A stretch of 64,000 nt of DNA, from NCBI RefSeq assembly GCF_000621605.1, contig NZ_JHXX01000001.1:930001-994000 (forward strand). The letters run 5' to 3'. Under the pieces are notes generated by a model. That model was not told where the DNA came from. It ran no database searches and was given only the letters and a program-made list of their open reading frames with translations. The DNA is from Butyrivibrio sp. MC2021 (GTDB taxonomy: Bacteria; Bacillota; Clostridia; Lachnospirales; Lachnospiraceae). The stretch's first letter is position 1. Every line of letters begins with the position of its first letter. The translations under genes and the position numbers were made by a program. Below, one piece after another: positions 16,701-24,700 of this stretch.

Positions 16701-17651
16701 GCCGGGGAATTCAATGGCCACGGGATCATCACCGATATCTCCTCCGTTGCTCAGCTTGCACTCAAGCTTCAGACTTCCGTTTATGCCGTTGGGCTTGTTC
16801 TCAAGGTAGTCCTTATTGATCACGAAGGTAATAACATGAGGCGCTGTGAAAACAGCCTTACCTATTACCTGATCTCCATCCTTGACCTCGATCTCCTTAT
16901 TAAGCATGCCGGTAAAATCAAGGGTATCCGGTAAAGTGTAAGTAAATACTCCATCCGGAATAGACTCTGCATCATATACATGGAAATCAAAGGAAAGGCT
17001 GAACTCCTCATCAATGTCTCCTATTTCTTCAGGAATCTTAAAGTTGTCAACTTTTCCGAAATCCGGATTGCTGAGATCATTCTTAATTGGTTCCTTCTCA
17101 GAAGAAGCTGCCGCGGCCGAATCATCCGAAGCCTCTGAGGAAGCCTGATCCGCTGCATCCTCTGCTGAACTGCTCTCAGAAGAAGCATCCTCTATGGAAC
17201 TGCTCTCTGAAGCTGCCTCCTCTGTAAAACTGCTGTCTGAAGAAGCCTCCTCCACAGAACTGCAGCCTGAAGAAGCATCAGTGGCCGGGGCATCCTGAGA
17301 TGACACCTGAGCTGCTGCGCCGTTTTCCTCTGATGACGCCTCTGATGAAGCATCCTCACTATTATCTGTTGAATTTTCTGTTGATGAAACATCCGAAGAT
17401 GATGCCTCTCCGGATCCCTCAGATGCAGATTCAGCAGGTTCCTGAGTTGATGCCTCCCCTGATGCATCCAGATCTGCTTCTTCCGCAAAAGAAATATCTT
17501 TCAGTGAATACTCTGCATCATCATTAATATAATCAGATGCAGTGACAGTTTCTCCATCCATTCTGAAAATGTCCAAAGAACCGATGGTGGAGAAAAGAGT
17601 GGTCAGAGTCAGTGCTCCTACCAACAATCTTCTAACTACATAATTCTTCAT
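13719..17651 (-). CDS. Large cell-surface adhesin with non-canonical C-terminal sorting region
   Basis: About 1310 residues from the ATG at 17651 (GGAGG 12 nt upstream); the frame extends 13 codons further to a TTG without support. A signal peptide (MKNYVVRRLLVGALTLTTLF) is followed by ~150 residues rich in Ser/Ala/Glu, then many beta-rich modules resembling Gram-positive adhesin domains that carry intramolecular isopeptide bonds, one Cna-B-like module (GSVKIYKVDKE to the APKGYQIDE E-box), a Pro-Glu/Pro-Lys/Pro-Thr wall-spanning stretch, the duplicated motif LPEVLGAYR / LPQVLGVRR, then RGETSD, a membrane helix and a basic tail. There is no LPxTG. It is surface-attached and probably binds a host, plant or partner-cell ligand. 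Confidence 0.85.
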   Translation of the reverse strand: MKNYVVRRLLVGALTLTTLFSTIGSLDIFRMDGETVTASDYINDDAEYSLKDISFAEEADLDASGEASTQEPAESASEGSGEASSSDVSSTENSTDNSEDASSEASSEENGAAAQVSSQDAPATDASSGCSSVEEASSDSSFTEEAASESSSIEDASSESSSAEDAADQASSEASDDSAAAASSEKEPIKNDLSNPDFGKVDNFKIPEEIGDIDEEFSLSFDFHVYDAESIPDGVFTYTLPDTLDFTGMLNKEIEVKDGDQVIGKAVFTAPHVITFVINKDYLENKPNGINGSLKLECKLSNGGDIGDDPVAIEFPGGPTKYIEVKKPVITATKDPVEIRSGEANFKVVFDVSADTDDFTITDVLGENLEFVQGTWSFKSENNTNIPATYELADAHTLNVNVGKIKKGRYILRYTAKATKLQDAVATDAIEKGYGNTAKWQWKGCTGEHQVISYATCATNHYWVRKTNSGTISADGVACWIVYVNGGSPMDIAGKTLVDVLDERMEFSDTSVEIEYSKDGKSWKHFDYATGISKEGDNWTLKYTFPENAPAYSYRLKYYTKITDVPSTSTKYNNDVYLYDSESLIGNSSATQGYYHYGKFDSRIEKNVFTKRDAQGIVTWKTDFTVNGPRDNYSITIKDIIAPASDTGMLAGKKIGVKMLEGIELYKVDDKGNKTPVTKYDVKYAKDSFTLTVEKLEPGSYELYYKTQDYYGTEDNHSFPQGSTIDIVNHTELIIDGKTVGDDASYPIVTEGLPMHKEALKGYYEDGHYVIPWKIYINRNELGQTNADIETGADAVVTEVLPDKLVYLEGSSVITKADGTTFSLEPKAEKSAELGDVLKWNFKWEKAGDNFYILEFKSYIDDEYLTEIKKMAQNDGTETVSFDNNVIATVGGSIGGTNASSVEEFTFLKKTSGLNEEAQQIEYEIVVNKEAVDLKKDSDTLVLEDRLKNGFFVPGSLKVYYYYGTENEVPLSEDAVKSYDEGRVFKITVPDSTALLVKYAVKPDTDSGREVTDSTVEVDVSNTAILHADISNSSKVEKQYTVKDVSAKISSSRGSVKIYKVDKEFVLAGLAGCEIGLYRVDLKTGESSLVAEKTTDDEEFAVIFDVDGKYNSLIFDTLYYYQEKVAPKGYQIDETKHYFLFKGTKFDRIDADLKAFLGDEYDKVTFIEYRKGNNRYEFTFTNSKIPVEPEPEPEPEPEPKPEPEPKPEPKPTPKPTPEPAPTPEPTPSEEQQPAQESTVTTESSVVPDLPEVLGAYRDQSSDLPQVLGVRRGETSDRNMTSSYIILLLAIAVLAGTLTRVIKEHKIKKES

Positions 17652-17706
17652 TCCTTGAATACGCCTCCCACAAAACTTTTTTCTCCCCAATAAGAAAATA
17701 TATATA

Positions 17707-18147
17707 TTATCTGCCGAATCTGCTCATGAAGTTTGCTAAAGGTCCGATTGCTTCCTGCAGATCGCTTATTGCCTTGTTTAGTCCGTCAAAATCCACCTCT
17801 GACATAGACTTCACAGCTGAACTGAGTGCCTCCCCATTTGCATTTACCAGTTCATTGAGATTATCGCTGGCGGACTCCATGCTGGCTGTCATCTTGTCAA
17901 CCTTGGCCAGGGAATCCTCCGCCTTAACTGCCACCTGGTTGATATGATTCAGAGTTGTTGTAGCCCTCGGAACCATCAAAAGTGCTGCTACCAGAACCAC
18001 CAGGAGCGTCCCCACCATGCATCCTGTTGAGATTCTCTGTAGAAGCAGTCTCTTTTTGGAAAGGTCCCTTATTTCTGTCAATACATCCTGGTTCTCTTTT
18101 GTAGCAACATTATCCGTACTTGTAGCCTCAAAATTATCGTCCATCAT
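17707..18147 (-). CDS. Small single-span membrane protein with coiled-coil outer part
   Basis: 146 residues. A charged cytoplasmic N-terminus containing KENQDVLTEIRDLSKKR leads into one membrane helix at about 43-60 (CMVGTLLVVLVAALLM), then a heptad-like region (HINQVAVKAEDSLAKVDKMT and onward) with the spacing of a coiled coil. No family recognised. It is the first gene of the adhesin operon, 55 nt upstream of the adhesin start, with a good GAGGGG site, so it may help secrete, position or signal from the adhesin; that is inference. Confidence 0.75.
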   Translation of the reverse strand: MMDDNFEATSTDNVATKENQDVLTEIRDLSKKRLLLQRISTGCMVGTLLVVLVAALLMVPRATTTLNHINQVAVKAEDSLAKVDKMTASMESASDNLNELVNANGEALSSAVKSMSEVDFDGLNKAISDLQEAIGPLANFMSRFGR

Positions 18148-18186
18148 TTTCCCCTCTTTTTGGAATTATTTTTCAGTACTCAGGAT

Positions 18187-18218
18187 AAAAAACGGCCTAC
18201 CGATAACGCTAGTAAGCC
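18187..18218 (-). terminator. Intrinsic terminator in the leader of the adhesin operon
   Basis: Minus strand: GGCTTAC (18212-18218) pairs with GTAGGCC (18194-18200) with one G.U pair, 11-nt loop, then G and a run of six U. It sits between a good promoter at 18252-18280 and the first gene at 18147, so it either ends transcription of the lipoprotein gene or acts as an attenuator. It is 97 nt past the lipoprotein stop. Confidence 0.7.
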
Positions 18219-18251
18219 ACACATAATATAACTGCGTAGAAATTTAAACGT

Positions 18252-18280
18252 ACTATAACACAACAAGACCTATTATTCAA
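18252..18280 (-). promoter_or_regulatory. Promoter of the adhesin operon
   Basis: TTGAAT (18275-18280), 17 nt, TATAGT (18252-18257) on the minus strand, about 100 nt upstream of the first gene. Confidence 0.65.
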
Positions 18281-18314
18281 GCCCTGTAGCGGCTTCCGGC
18301 GTTTTTCTTCCCCA

Positions 18315-19505
18315 TCAGCCCCAGCTATCAGGTGAATCTAATTCAATGTAACCGATCTCATATTTTCCGTTCACATAATTAAGGTTAAAGCCCATCATGG
18401 GTCCCCACCTGTGAAGGGGCGCCACGTAACATCTCAATACCGGATTGCTTTCATCAATTATTTCGGCGTAAAAAACAGGTCGCTGCTGTGTTGTGAGATT
18501 CTCTGACCACCAGTTGGAAAGGTAGTCTTCATCTACTTCTTCTGTTCTTGTTAAACCTGCTTCTCTAAGGGTAAATGTGATCTTATTGTCCTCAGGCTTT
18601 TCATAATCCACATTAAAGCCCTTGGCTCCGTTTTCTATTTTCACCAGAGGAAGCTCTGCTTCAACATACTCTCCGGAAGCCCGGTCAAAAAGCCACATTT
18701 CACCGAAGGAGTATGGGTCTGTGCTGGTGTCATAGGTAAGGGTTACCAGAATCTCTTTTTCACCGTCTCCGTCAAGATCTCCGGACTGAATATGAGGAAA
18801 ACCGGTTTCCCAGCCTTCAGGAGTAACCAGCTTATCGCCATTGCCGAACTCTATTGTGTAGATGACTGTTTCCTTATCTTCATTCCAGCTGCGGCTAACT
18901 CTGTCGTTCTTGCCGTCGCCGTCATAATCACAGTTCAGAAATTCCTCCTGCCAGGTGTAGGTGTTACATTCATCTACATAGCCTTCATATTCCCAAAGAT
19001 CAAAGGGTGACCTCTCCGTTTCTGTATCGGCTTCTGTTACGGTATCTGATGCAGGTTCTGCCAGTGCTTCAGATATTGCCTCTATGGCTGAGGACATATC
19101 TATAGCAGACGCATCTTCTGTCATGGATGAGTCAGACCTCTTAACCACAACATGCCCTTTTGCCTTCTTGCCTGTTACAGTAACAGTGTAAGTACCGTCA
19201 GCGGAAACGGTTACCTTAAAATCAGAAGTATCCATGGAATCGCCGCGGTATGAAGGCTCCTTATCTTCGGACTGGATCAAAAGAGAAATTTCACCGGATT
19301 CTTTAGTTACTGAAACATCAAGGCTCTCACCCTCTTTTAATTCCAGATCATGGGAAAATGATGTGTTCAAAACCTTGAACTCAATGTCAAAATGATCCCC
19401 ATCCCCTGTTTTGCTGCCGTCAAAGGTTGCCCCTTTGCCGCATCCCACAAGCATCGTTGTCATTAGCATAATGATCCCAATAACACTAATTACTTTTTTC
19501 ATCAT
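18315..19505 (-). CDS. Lipoprotein with FG-GAP/EF-hand-like calcium-binding loops
   Basis: 396 residues. A lipoprotein signal peptide ends in the lipobox LVGC, so the mature protein starts at Cys about residue 22 and is tethered to the outer face of the membrane. A beta-rich N-terminal part is followed by a Ser/Thr/Glu linker. The second half contains two acidic loops, DYDGDGKNDRV and GDLDGDGEKEI, typical of FG-GAP or dockerin-like calcium sites. No enzyme motif is visible. Single gene with a GGAG site; ligand unknown. Confidence 0.75.
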   Translation of the reverse strand: MMKKVISVIGIIMLMTTMLVGCGKGATFDGSKTGDGDHFDIEFKVLNTSFSHDLELKEGESLDVSVTKESGEISLLIQSEDKEPSYRGDSMDTSDFKVTVSADGTYTVTVTGKKAKGHVVVKRSDSSMTEDASAIDMSSAIEAISEALAEPASDTVTEADTETERSPFDLWEYEGYVDECNTYTWQEEFLNCDYDGDGKNDRVSRSWNEDKETVIYTIEFGNGDKLVTPEGWETGFPHIQSGDLDGDGEKEILVTLTYDTSTDPYSFGEMWLFDRASGEYVEAELPLVKIENGAKGFNVDYEKPEDNKITFTLREAGLTRTEEVDEDYLSNWWSENLTTQQRPVFYAEIIDESNPVLRCYVAPLHRWGPMMGFNLNYVNGKYEIGYIELDSPDSWG

Positions 19506-19518
19506 TAGTCTCCTTTAT

Positions 19519-19815
19519 TCAATCCATAAACTTTCCCATCATCACAAAATTGTTTACCGGATAAAAGCCTAATCCGGAATAGAACTTCTTATGCTTATCA
19601 TCATATTCTTTGAAATACCCCATAAGATATCCGGTTATATTATCATTCTGATCCATCTGAACCAGGCACATCGAATCTTCCATTGTCAGCACCTGATGAA
19701 TCCTCTTATAGGCTTTTTCATAGGTCCAGCAGCAGTCTTCAACTGTGTTGTAGTATTCAATATTTTTCCCGACTACATACTGTAGATCGTTCTCAGTCAT
19801 TTCTCTGTATTTCAT
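19519..19815 (-). pseudogene. GNAT acetyltransferase with internal deletion
   Basis: 98 residues. The N-terminus (REMTENDLQYV) and the segment YLMGYFKEYDD look like the start of a GNAT fold, and the C-terminus KFYSGLGFYPVNNFVMMGKF looks like its end. The central acetyl-CoA motif (Q/R-x-x-G-x-G/A) with its strand and helix, about 40 residues, is missing, although the frame is intact. It probably cannot bind acetyl-CoA. A small functional protein cannot be ruled out. Confidence 0.6.
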
Positions 19816-19903
19816 TATTTCACCATTCTAATTGCCGTTGCCTCGTTTTTCATCATCGGTTTCCATCTTCTTGATAATTATCATCTTCTACTCATAATCT
19901 ATT

Positions 19904-20776
19904 CTACCGCTGTCCTAAGGCTGCAATTTCATAATCGATCAGCTTGTATATCCAGCTATCCAAATCAGAGAAAGCATAACCTGCTTCTTTTGCTTTATTT
20001 GTGCTAAAACTCAGTATATCCTCCACTCCGTTATAGGGAGCAGGGTCGCCGTTTTCGGCCAAGACAGCCTTTTTCCCAAGCTTCTTTTCTGCATAACTTA
20101 TAATTTCGGAAATCCTGATTGTTCCGTTGGAGCAGCCATTCACAGCGCCGCTGATGGGATGATCGACAATATATGCGATAAATTCTCCGGCTTCTTTCTC
20201 GTAGATAAAAGACATTGCTGAGTCCGGATAATCCACGTACATAGGCTGCTCATTCCAGATATGTTCCAGGTAAAAACGAAATCTTCCGGTATAATCGTTT
20301 TCTCCAAGTACAACAGGATAACGCACGAAAGTACAGGCTGACGGGTCCATATATTCCAGTGCTGCCCTCTCTGCATTGCGCTTGGTCGTAGGATAATCTT
20401 TTAATCTGCCTGTCCATTCCAATGGATATTCCGCGGTTACAAACTCATCCTCAGTTATGTCCCCATGATTTCTCTGATAGACAGAACAGGTAGACATCTG
20501 AATATATCTGTCACAGCTGACATTTTCCAAAAGAGCTTTTACATCATTGGAGCCGTAGGCAATCTTATCAATGATCACATCAAACTTCCGGTTTTCCAAA
20601 GCATTTTTTACACTTCCCGGGTCCATCCTGTCGAGAGTAACATAGCTTACTTCTCCATCAAAATCCACCTTTGTGTTTCCTCTTGTGGCAATGGTCACAT
20701 CATGTCCCTTCGCAAGCAGTGCATTTATCATTGGAATTCCAAAATATCTTGTCCCGCCAACAACCAGTATTTTCAT
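19904..20776 (-). CDS. NAD-dependent epimerase/dehydratase family protein (extended SDR)
   Basis: 290 residues from the ATG at 20776, which has a GGGG site; the frame extends 18 codons upstream without support. The Rossmann motif is VGGTRYFGIP at the N-terminus and the active-site pattern resembles an atypical extended SDR (SVYQRN region with YPTTKRNAE where YxxxK is expected). It most resembles reductases of nucleotide-sugar or mRNA-binding type; substrate not identifiable. Single gene, no pathway neighbours. Confidence 0.75.
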   Translation of the reverse strand: MKILVVGGTRYFGIPMINALLAKGHDVTIATRGNTKVDFDGEVSYVTLDRMDPGSVKNALENRKFDVIIDKIAYGSNDVKALLENVSCDRYIQMSTCSVYQRNHGDITEDEFVTAEYPLEWTGRLKDYPTTKRNAERAALEYMDPSACTFVRYPVVLGENDYTGRFRFYLEHIWNEQPMYVDYPDSAMSFIYEKEAGEFIAYIVDHPISGAVNGCSNGTIRISEIISYAEKKLGKKAVLAENGDPAPYNGVEDILSFSTNKAKEAGYAFSDLDSWIYKLIDYEIAALGQR

Positions 20777-20892
20777 GAGTAAAATCCCCTTTTTATCACG
20801 ATTGTATCTTATTTTTCTGATTATACTCAATAAATATGCGGGTTACAACTTTTTTGTGGCCGCTACTTGCCTTAAATACTGAGTTTTTGATG

Positions 20893-20928
20893 CAACAAAG
20901 GACCACTTATCATTTGGTAAGTGGTCCT
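20893..20928 (-). terminator. Terminator-like hairpin after the GNAT gene
   Basis: Minus strand: AGGACCACTTA (20918-20928) pairs perfectly with 20899-20909 around an 8-nt loop; only a short U tract (TTTGTT) follows. It lies 9 nt past the stop at 20937. Confidence 0.65.
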
Positions 20929-20936
20929 CCTGTTTA

Positions 20937-21452
20937 TTATTTTTTCTTTAAAACATTTCCCTTCAGCTGAAGCTCTTTTCCTGAGTCAGTTACAAGCTCT
21001 TCTACCCCCTGCTCGATGATATCGAACTTCTCGGAAAGCTTGTTCAAAAGCTTGTTGCTTCCCTCGTTGCGAACATCTGCTTCGTAGAAAAATACTTCTT
21101 TCTTATACTCTGTACAAACATAATCGAGAACTTTGCTTAAAGCCTCAAAGGCATATCCCTTCCTCTGCTGGCTCTCAACAAGCCAAATACCCACCTCAGG
21201 GCACTCCTCCTGAAGGCCGTGAACCTCTGCGCTTCCAACAAATTCCCCGTCACTGTTTAAAATGGAATAACATAAGCCTGCTCCCGCATTCATCTCATCG
21301 ATGAAATCCTGCAGAAGAGCCTTGGCATCATCGATGGTTTCGAAAGGATCCGGCCACTGATATTTGGTTATCTCGCTGTTAAAGTTATTGTGATATGCCT
21401 CCAGATACTTCATATCAAAGGGTTCAAGGGTTAATCTTTCTGTTTTTATCAT
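20937..21452 (-). CDS. GNAT family N-acetyltransferase (RimJ/RimL-like)
   Basis: 171 residues. The start IKTERLTLEPFDMKYLEAYH is the standard RimJ/RimL-type opening, and the acetyl-CoA region is EVGIWLVESQQRKGYAFEAL, with QRKGYA as the pyrophosphate-binding loop. It should transfer acetyl from acetyl-CoA to an amine, on a protein, antibiotic or metabolite that cannot be told from sequence. AGGAGG site before the ATG. Confidence 0.85.
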   Translation of the reverse strand: MIKTERLTLEPFDMKYLEAYHNNFNSEITKYQWPDPFETIDDAKALLQDFIDEMNAGAGLCYSILNSDGEFVGSAEVHGLQEECPEVGIWLVESQQRKGYAFEALSKVLDYVCTEYKKEVFFYEADVRNEGSNKLLNKLSEKFDIIEQGVEELVTDSGKELQLKGNVLKKK

Positions 21453-21544
21453 ACATTCCTCCTGTTGTTACCCCCCATCACGAATAAAATTAGTACGATT
21501 ATACCCAATAAAAAAGCGACTTACAACCATTTGAACTACATCAT

Positions 21545-21715
21545 TTAAATAATTGAGTACTGCATGAACTCATATTTTAGCTGTGTGCCCTCTGCTATAC
21601 CCTCCGGTAAAAGAGCTCTCGCCACAAGCTTAAGGTCCTCGGACTCAATGTCTGTTCTCTTTAAATTGGCATAGTCGCCGTCAATACTTACTACTATATA
21701 ATACCAGGTCTCCAT
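21545..21715 (-). CDS. Small 56-residue protein
   Basis: A short frame with all signs of a real gene: GGAG six nt before ATG, 56 codons and a TAA. The protein begins METWYYIVVSIDGDYANLKR, continues with SEDLKLVARALLPEGIAEGT and ends EFMQYSII. The beta-strand pattern and the phrase DGDYANL resemble small DUF3006-like proteins, but I am not certain of any family. It sits between the DUF4132-type gene and the GNAT gene on the same strand. Confidence 0.7.
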   Translation of the reverse strand: METWYYIVVSIDGDYANLKRTDIESEDLKLVARALLPEGIAEGTQLKYEFMQYSII

Positions 21716-21795
21716 AACTGCTCCTTTCTGCTTTTTCCACCTGCTATTGTAGCACCTCAGACCTGCTGTTTTCCATAATACTGTGCAAATGTGCC

Positions 21796-24700
21796 TTATC
21801 TAATTTGCTCAAGTATAGACGGATCCTTAATTTTGCCATCTTCCGCCAAAAACAGGATTTTGGTTATTATCTCTGCAGTCTTTGGATCCTCATCGGCAAA
21901 AGGAAGGAACATTTTGCCCCTATGCTGGGAATGCACCGGCAGAATGTTTATCATGGTGCCACCCATTTTATGCACAACTCCGCTTCCCAGATGCACCGAA
22001 TAGTTTCCGTATTTTCCATTGATGTGAGCATGATTTTTTTCAATGGTGACATTCGTAAGCTTAAACAGCGGAAGTGTAAACTCTGCAAGTGCCGCTCTCA
22101 TCTCTATTGTAGAATGGCTGGTCTCAGGATCTACACCGCCTGCATGTGCCACACTGACTGCCAGATCCACATCCCTCATTACTTCGGAAAAAATAATATC
22201 GGGAATATCCTTTATCTTAATGGGCTCCCAGGTCTTTCTGTCCATAAATGAAACCCATTCAAGAGTTGGCGCTTCTATATCCGCAGGGGAGAACCAATCT
22301 GCCATTGCATAAATGGTAGCCACTATATTTTCTTTGTAGTATACCTTCTGGATTCCATTCTCGATATCAGGAACCCAGCGGCGACCCTTAAGGCAGGCAA
22401 TCGTCTTCTTTGGCTGAATCTGATTGCCTGAATATCTTCTTGTATCTGTCATCTCAAGTTCTTCGGAGGTTTTTACATACAGCTCTCTGAATATCTGCTT
22501 GAAAGGCTGGATTATGCCGTTGTCAAAGACATACTTCTGATAATCGCTCCAGTGCCCATCCTTGTATATATTAAAGGAATGTGCGACCCTTAGAAGCTCA
22601 TCTTCCTTTAAAGAAGTTTCATTGCCGGCATAGTCATATAGCTTTCCTTCCCTGATAAAGCCAAGCTTTCCGCTTTCATCCACCATAAAAAGAAGTGTCT
22701 TTATGATAGGGAATACTATTGGATTATCCGCTAAAAGAGTGAGCTCTTTTGCAGTGAAGGTTGTGCAATCCTCCATTGCCTGTTCAAACATAAGTCTGGT
22801 TCTGCGATACTGCTCGGTAAACTTCTTCTTGGTTTCCAAGAGAGCCTTAACCTTGTCATCCTTCTTTATCTTGGCAGGAATGGACTTAAGCGCTTTTCCA
22901 TCCTTGGTAACTGCAATGTCAGTCTTTCCAAACTCATCCACAAAAAGACGAAGCTTTGCTCCTTCAATCTCAATATCTTCAAAAAGATCTCTGGAATCCT
23001 CTAATAACTTTGTCTCCATTCTGAGCGTGAGTCTTGTAACATCGCTAAAGCCAGCATTATTTGCAAGGTTCTGCATTGCTATAGCGACCGCTTTGCTTTC
23101 GCTAGCTATCCTCTGGGCGCCAAAGCTTTTGCTCTCTTTAAGGAACTGCTGAAGATACTGGTATCTTTCGTAGATGTCATCCTCATTTTTAAGTGGTATC
23201 AAAGGATAAGCCATCAAAAAGTCCTTATTTCTTTTATCAGCAACTATGCTCTTAAGTTCCTTAGGTGTATATCTTCCCAAAGCTGCATCTGCATACTTAC
23301 GGGCTCTTGAATGCTTCGCACCATCAGTTATATACTTGGCAGCATCGTAAATAGTGTCAAAGCGCTTTTCTCCAAGTTCTTTGAAAGCCGCTTTAAACCA
23401 CTCAATATCAAAGGCTCCGTCATTAAGCTCCTCTTGGGAAAGTGGTGTATATCTTGCAATAACCGCTTTCTTTTTATCATCAAATTCGTCATTCATGTGG
23501 GCCATGAAGTAGTAGCATCCAGAAACGAAGCCATTCCAGCCCAGGAACTGTTCCACTATTTCAAGCCACTCCGGTGAATAAAGCGCCGCCTCCACAAGTC
23601 TCTCTTCGGTTATATCTGTATCCTTGAGAAGATCTTTAAGTTTATCAGCGTTATCATCATGGCCTGGAACACATACCATGAGAAGTCTTGAAAGAGCTCC
23701 TTTTTTAGTCTCTGTATCCGGGAATATCGATCTTTCAAGTTTTATTTTCCCAAGAGCAGAAAGAATAGCCACAAAATTCTCTACGCCATAGACTCTTGTA
23801 ATTTTTCCGATAGCCTTAGAATACATTGTAGAGGAGTCTCCGCGCTTTAATTCCACAGAAAGCACTTTCTCCAAAACCTTTTCGTATGCCTCCTCTATCA
23901 GTTCAAGATAGCCCTCTTCATTATGCTGCTCCAGTTCCTTGCTGACACGTTGTTTCCAGTAATCTCTCACTTTAGATGAAACAATCCTGTCCTTCTCGCG
24001 AATAATCTTAATTGCTGATGACAGAAACGTGAGTGTATCTGCTATATCTTCTTCAAAAAGAATTTTGTACATCTGTCTTTTTGAAAGAATTCCTTTATAC
24101 GTGGCGTAGATTACAACCTTAGGATCAAGAACCATGTACTTAGGATAGTTTCCCCTATTATTGAACTTATTTCCCGAAGCCTTATCATCAAGAGATCTTA
24201 TCTTTGGTTTAAACTCTCTGTGAATATAGTAAAGCCTTGTAAAAAGTGGAAAGATCAGCTGCAAATCTTCTTCATCCATACGATTGATGCGGCCAAGAAT
24301 GCGATTTATTTTTATGTCAGATATTCCATTGTTGTAATGGCTGGCTGTAGTTATACTTCTGATAAACTGTTCATCAATAGAATTTCCCTTAACAAAGAAC
24401 CAGGCAAGTGCTATGGCAAGACTCTGGAAATCGTCCTTCGCAACATGCTTATCAAGCAGTGATTCAAGTATGAACCTGATATGCTCTGCATACACACATT
24501 CCGGCTTATTAGAAAAGCCTTGGCCGTACACCCTGTTCACGGCTTCTTTTGAATGAAAATTAGTAATATGTTTCCAATCATAATCTGTACTCAGGATATA
24601 CATTCTAAGCAAACGTTTTTCATCCGGCACATGTTCTTCTAAATATTGCTCCCATAGCTCCAATAAAGGAGCGACTCTCTTTTCATTTTCATCAAACAGC

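Noticed and set aside
17192-17527. Overlapping frames in both directions within the Ser-rich part of the adhesin
   Set aside because: Low-complexity codons open other frames; no ribosome sites.
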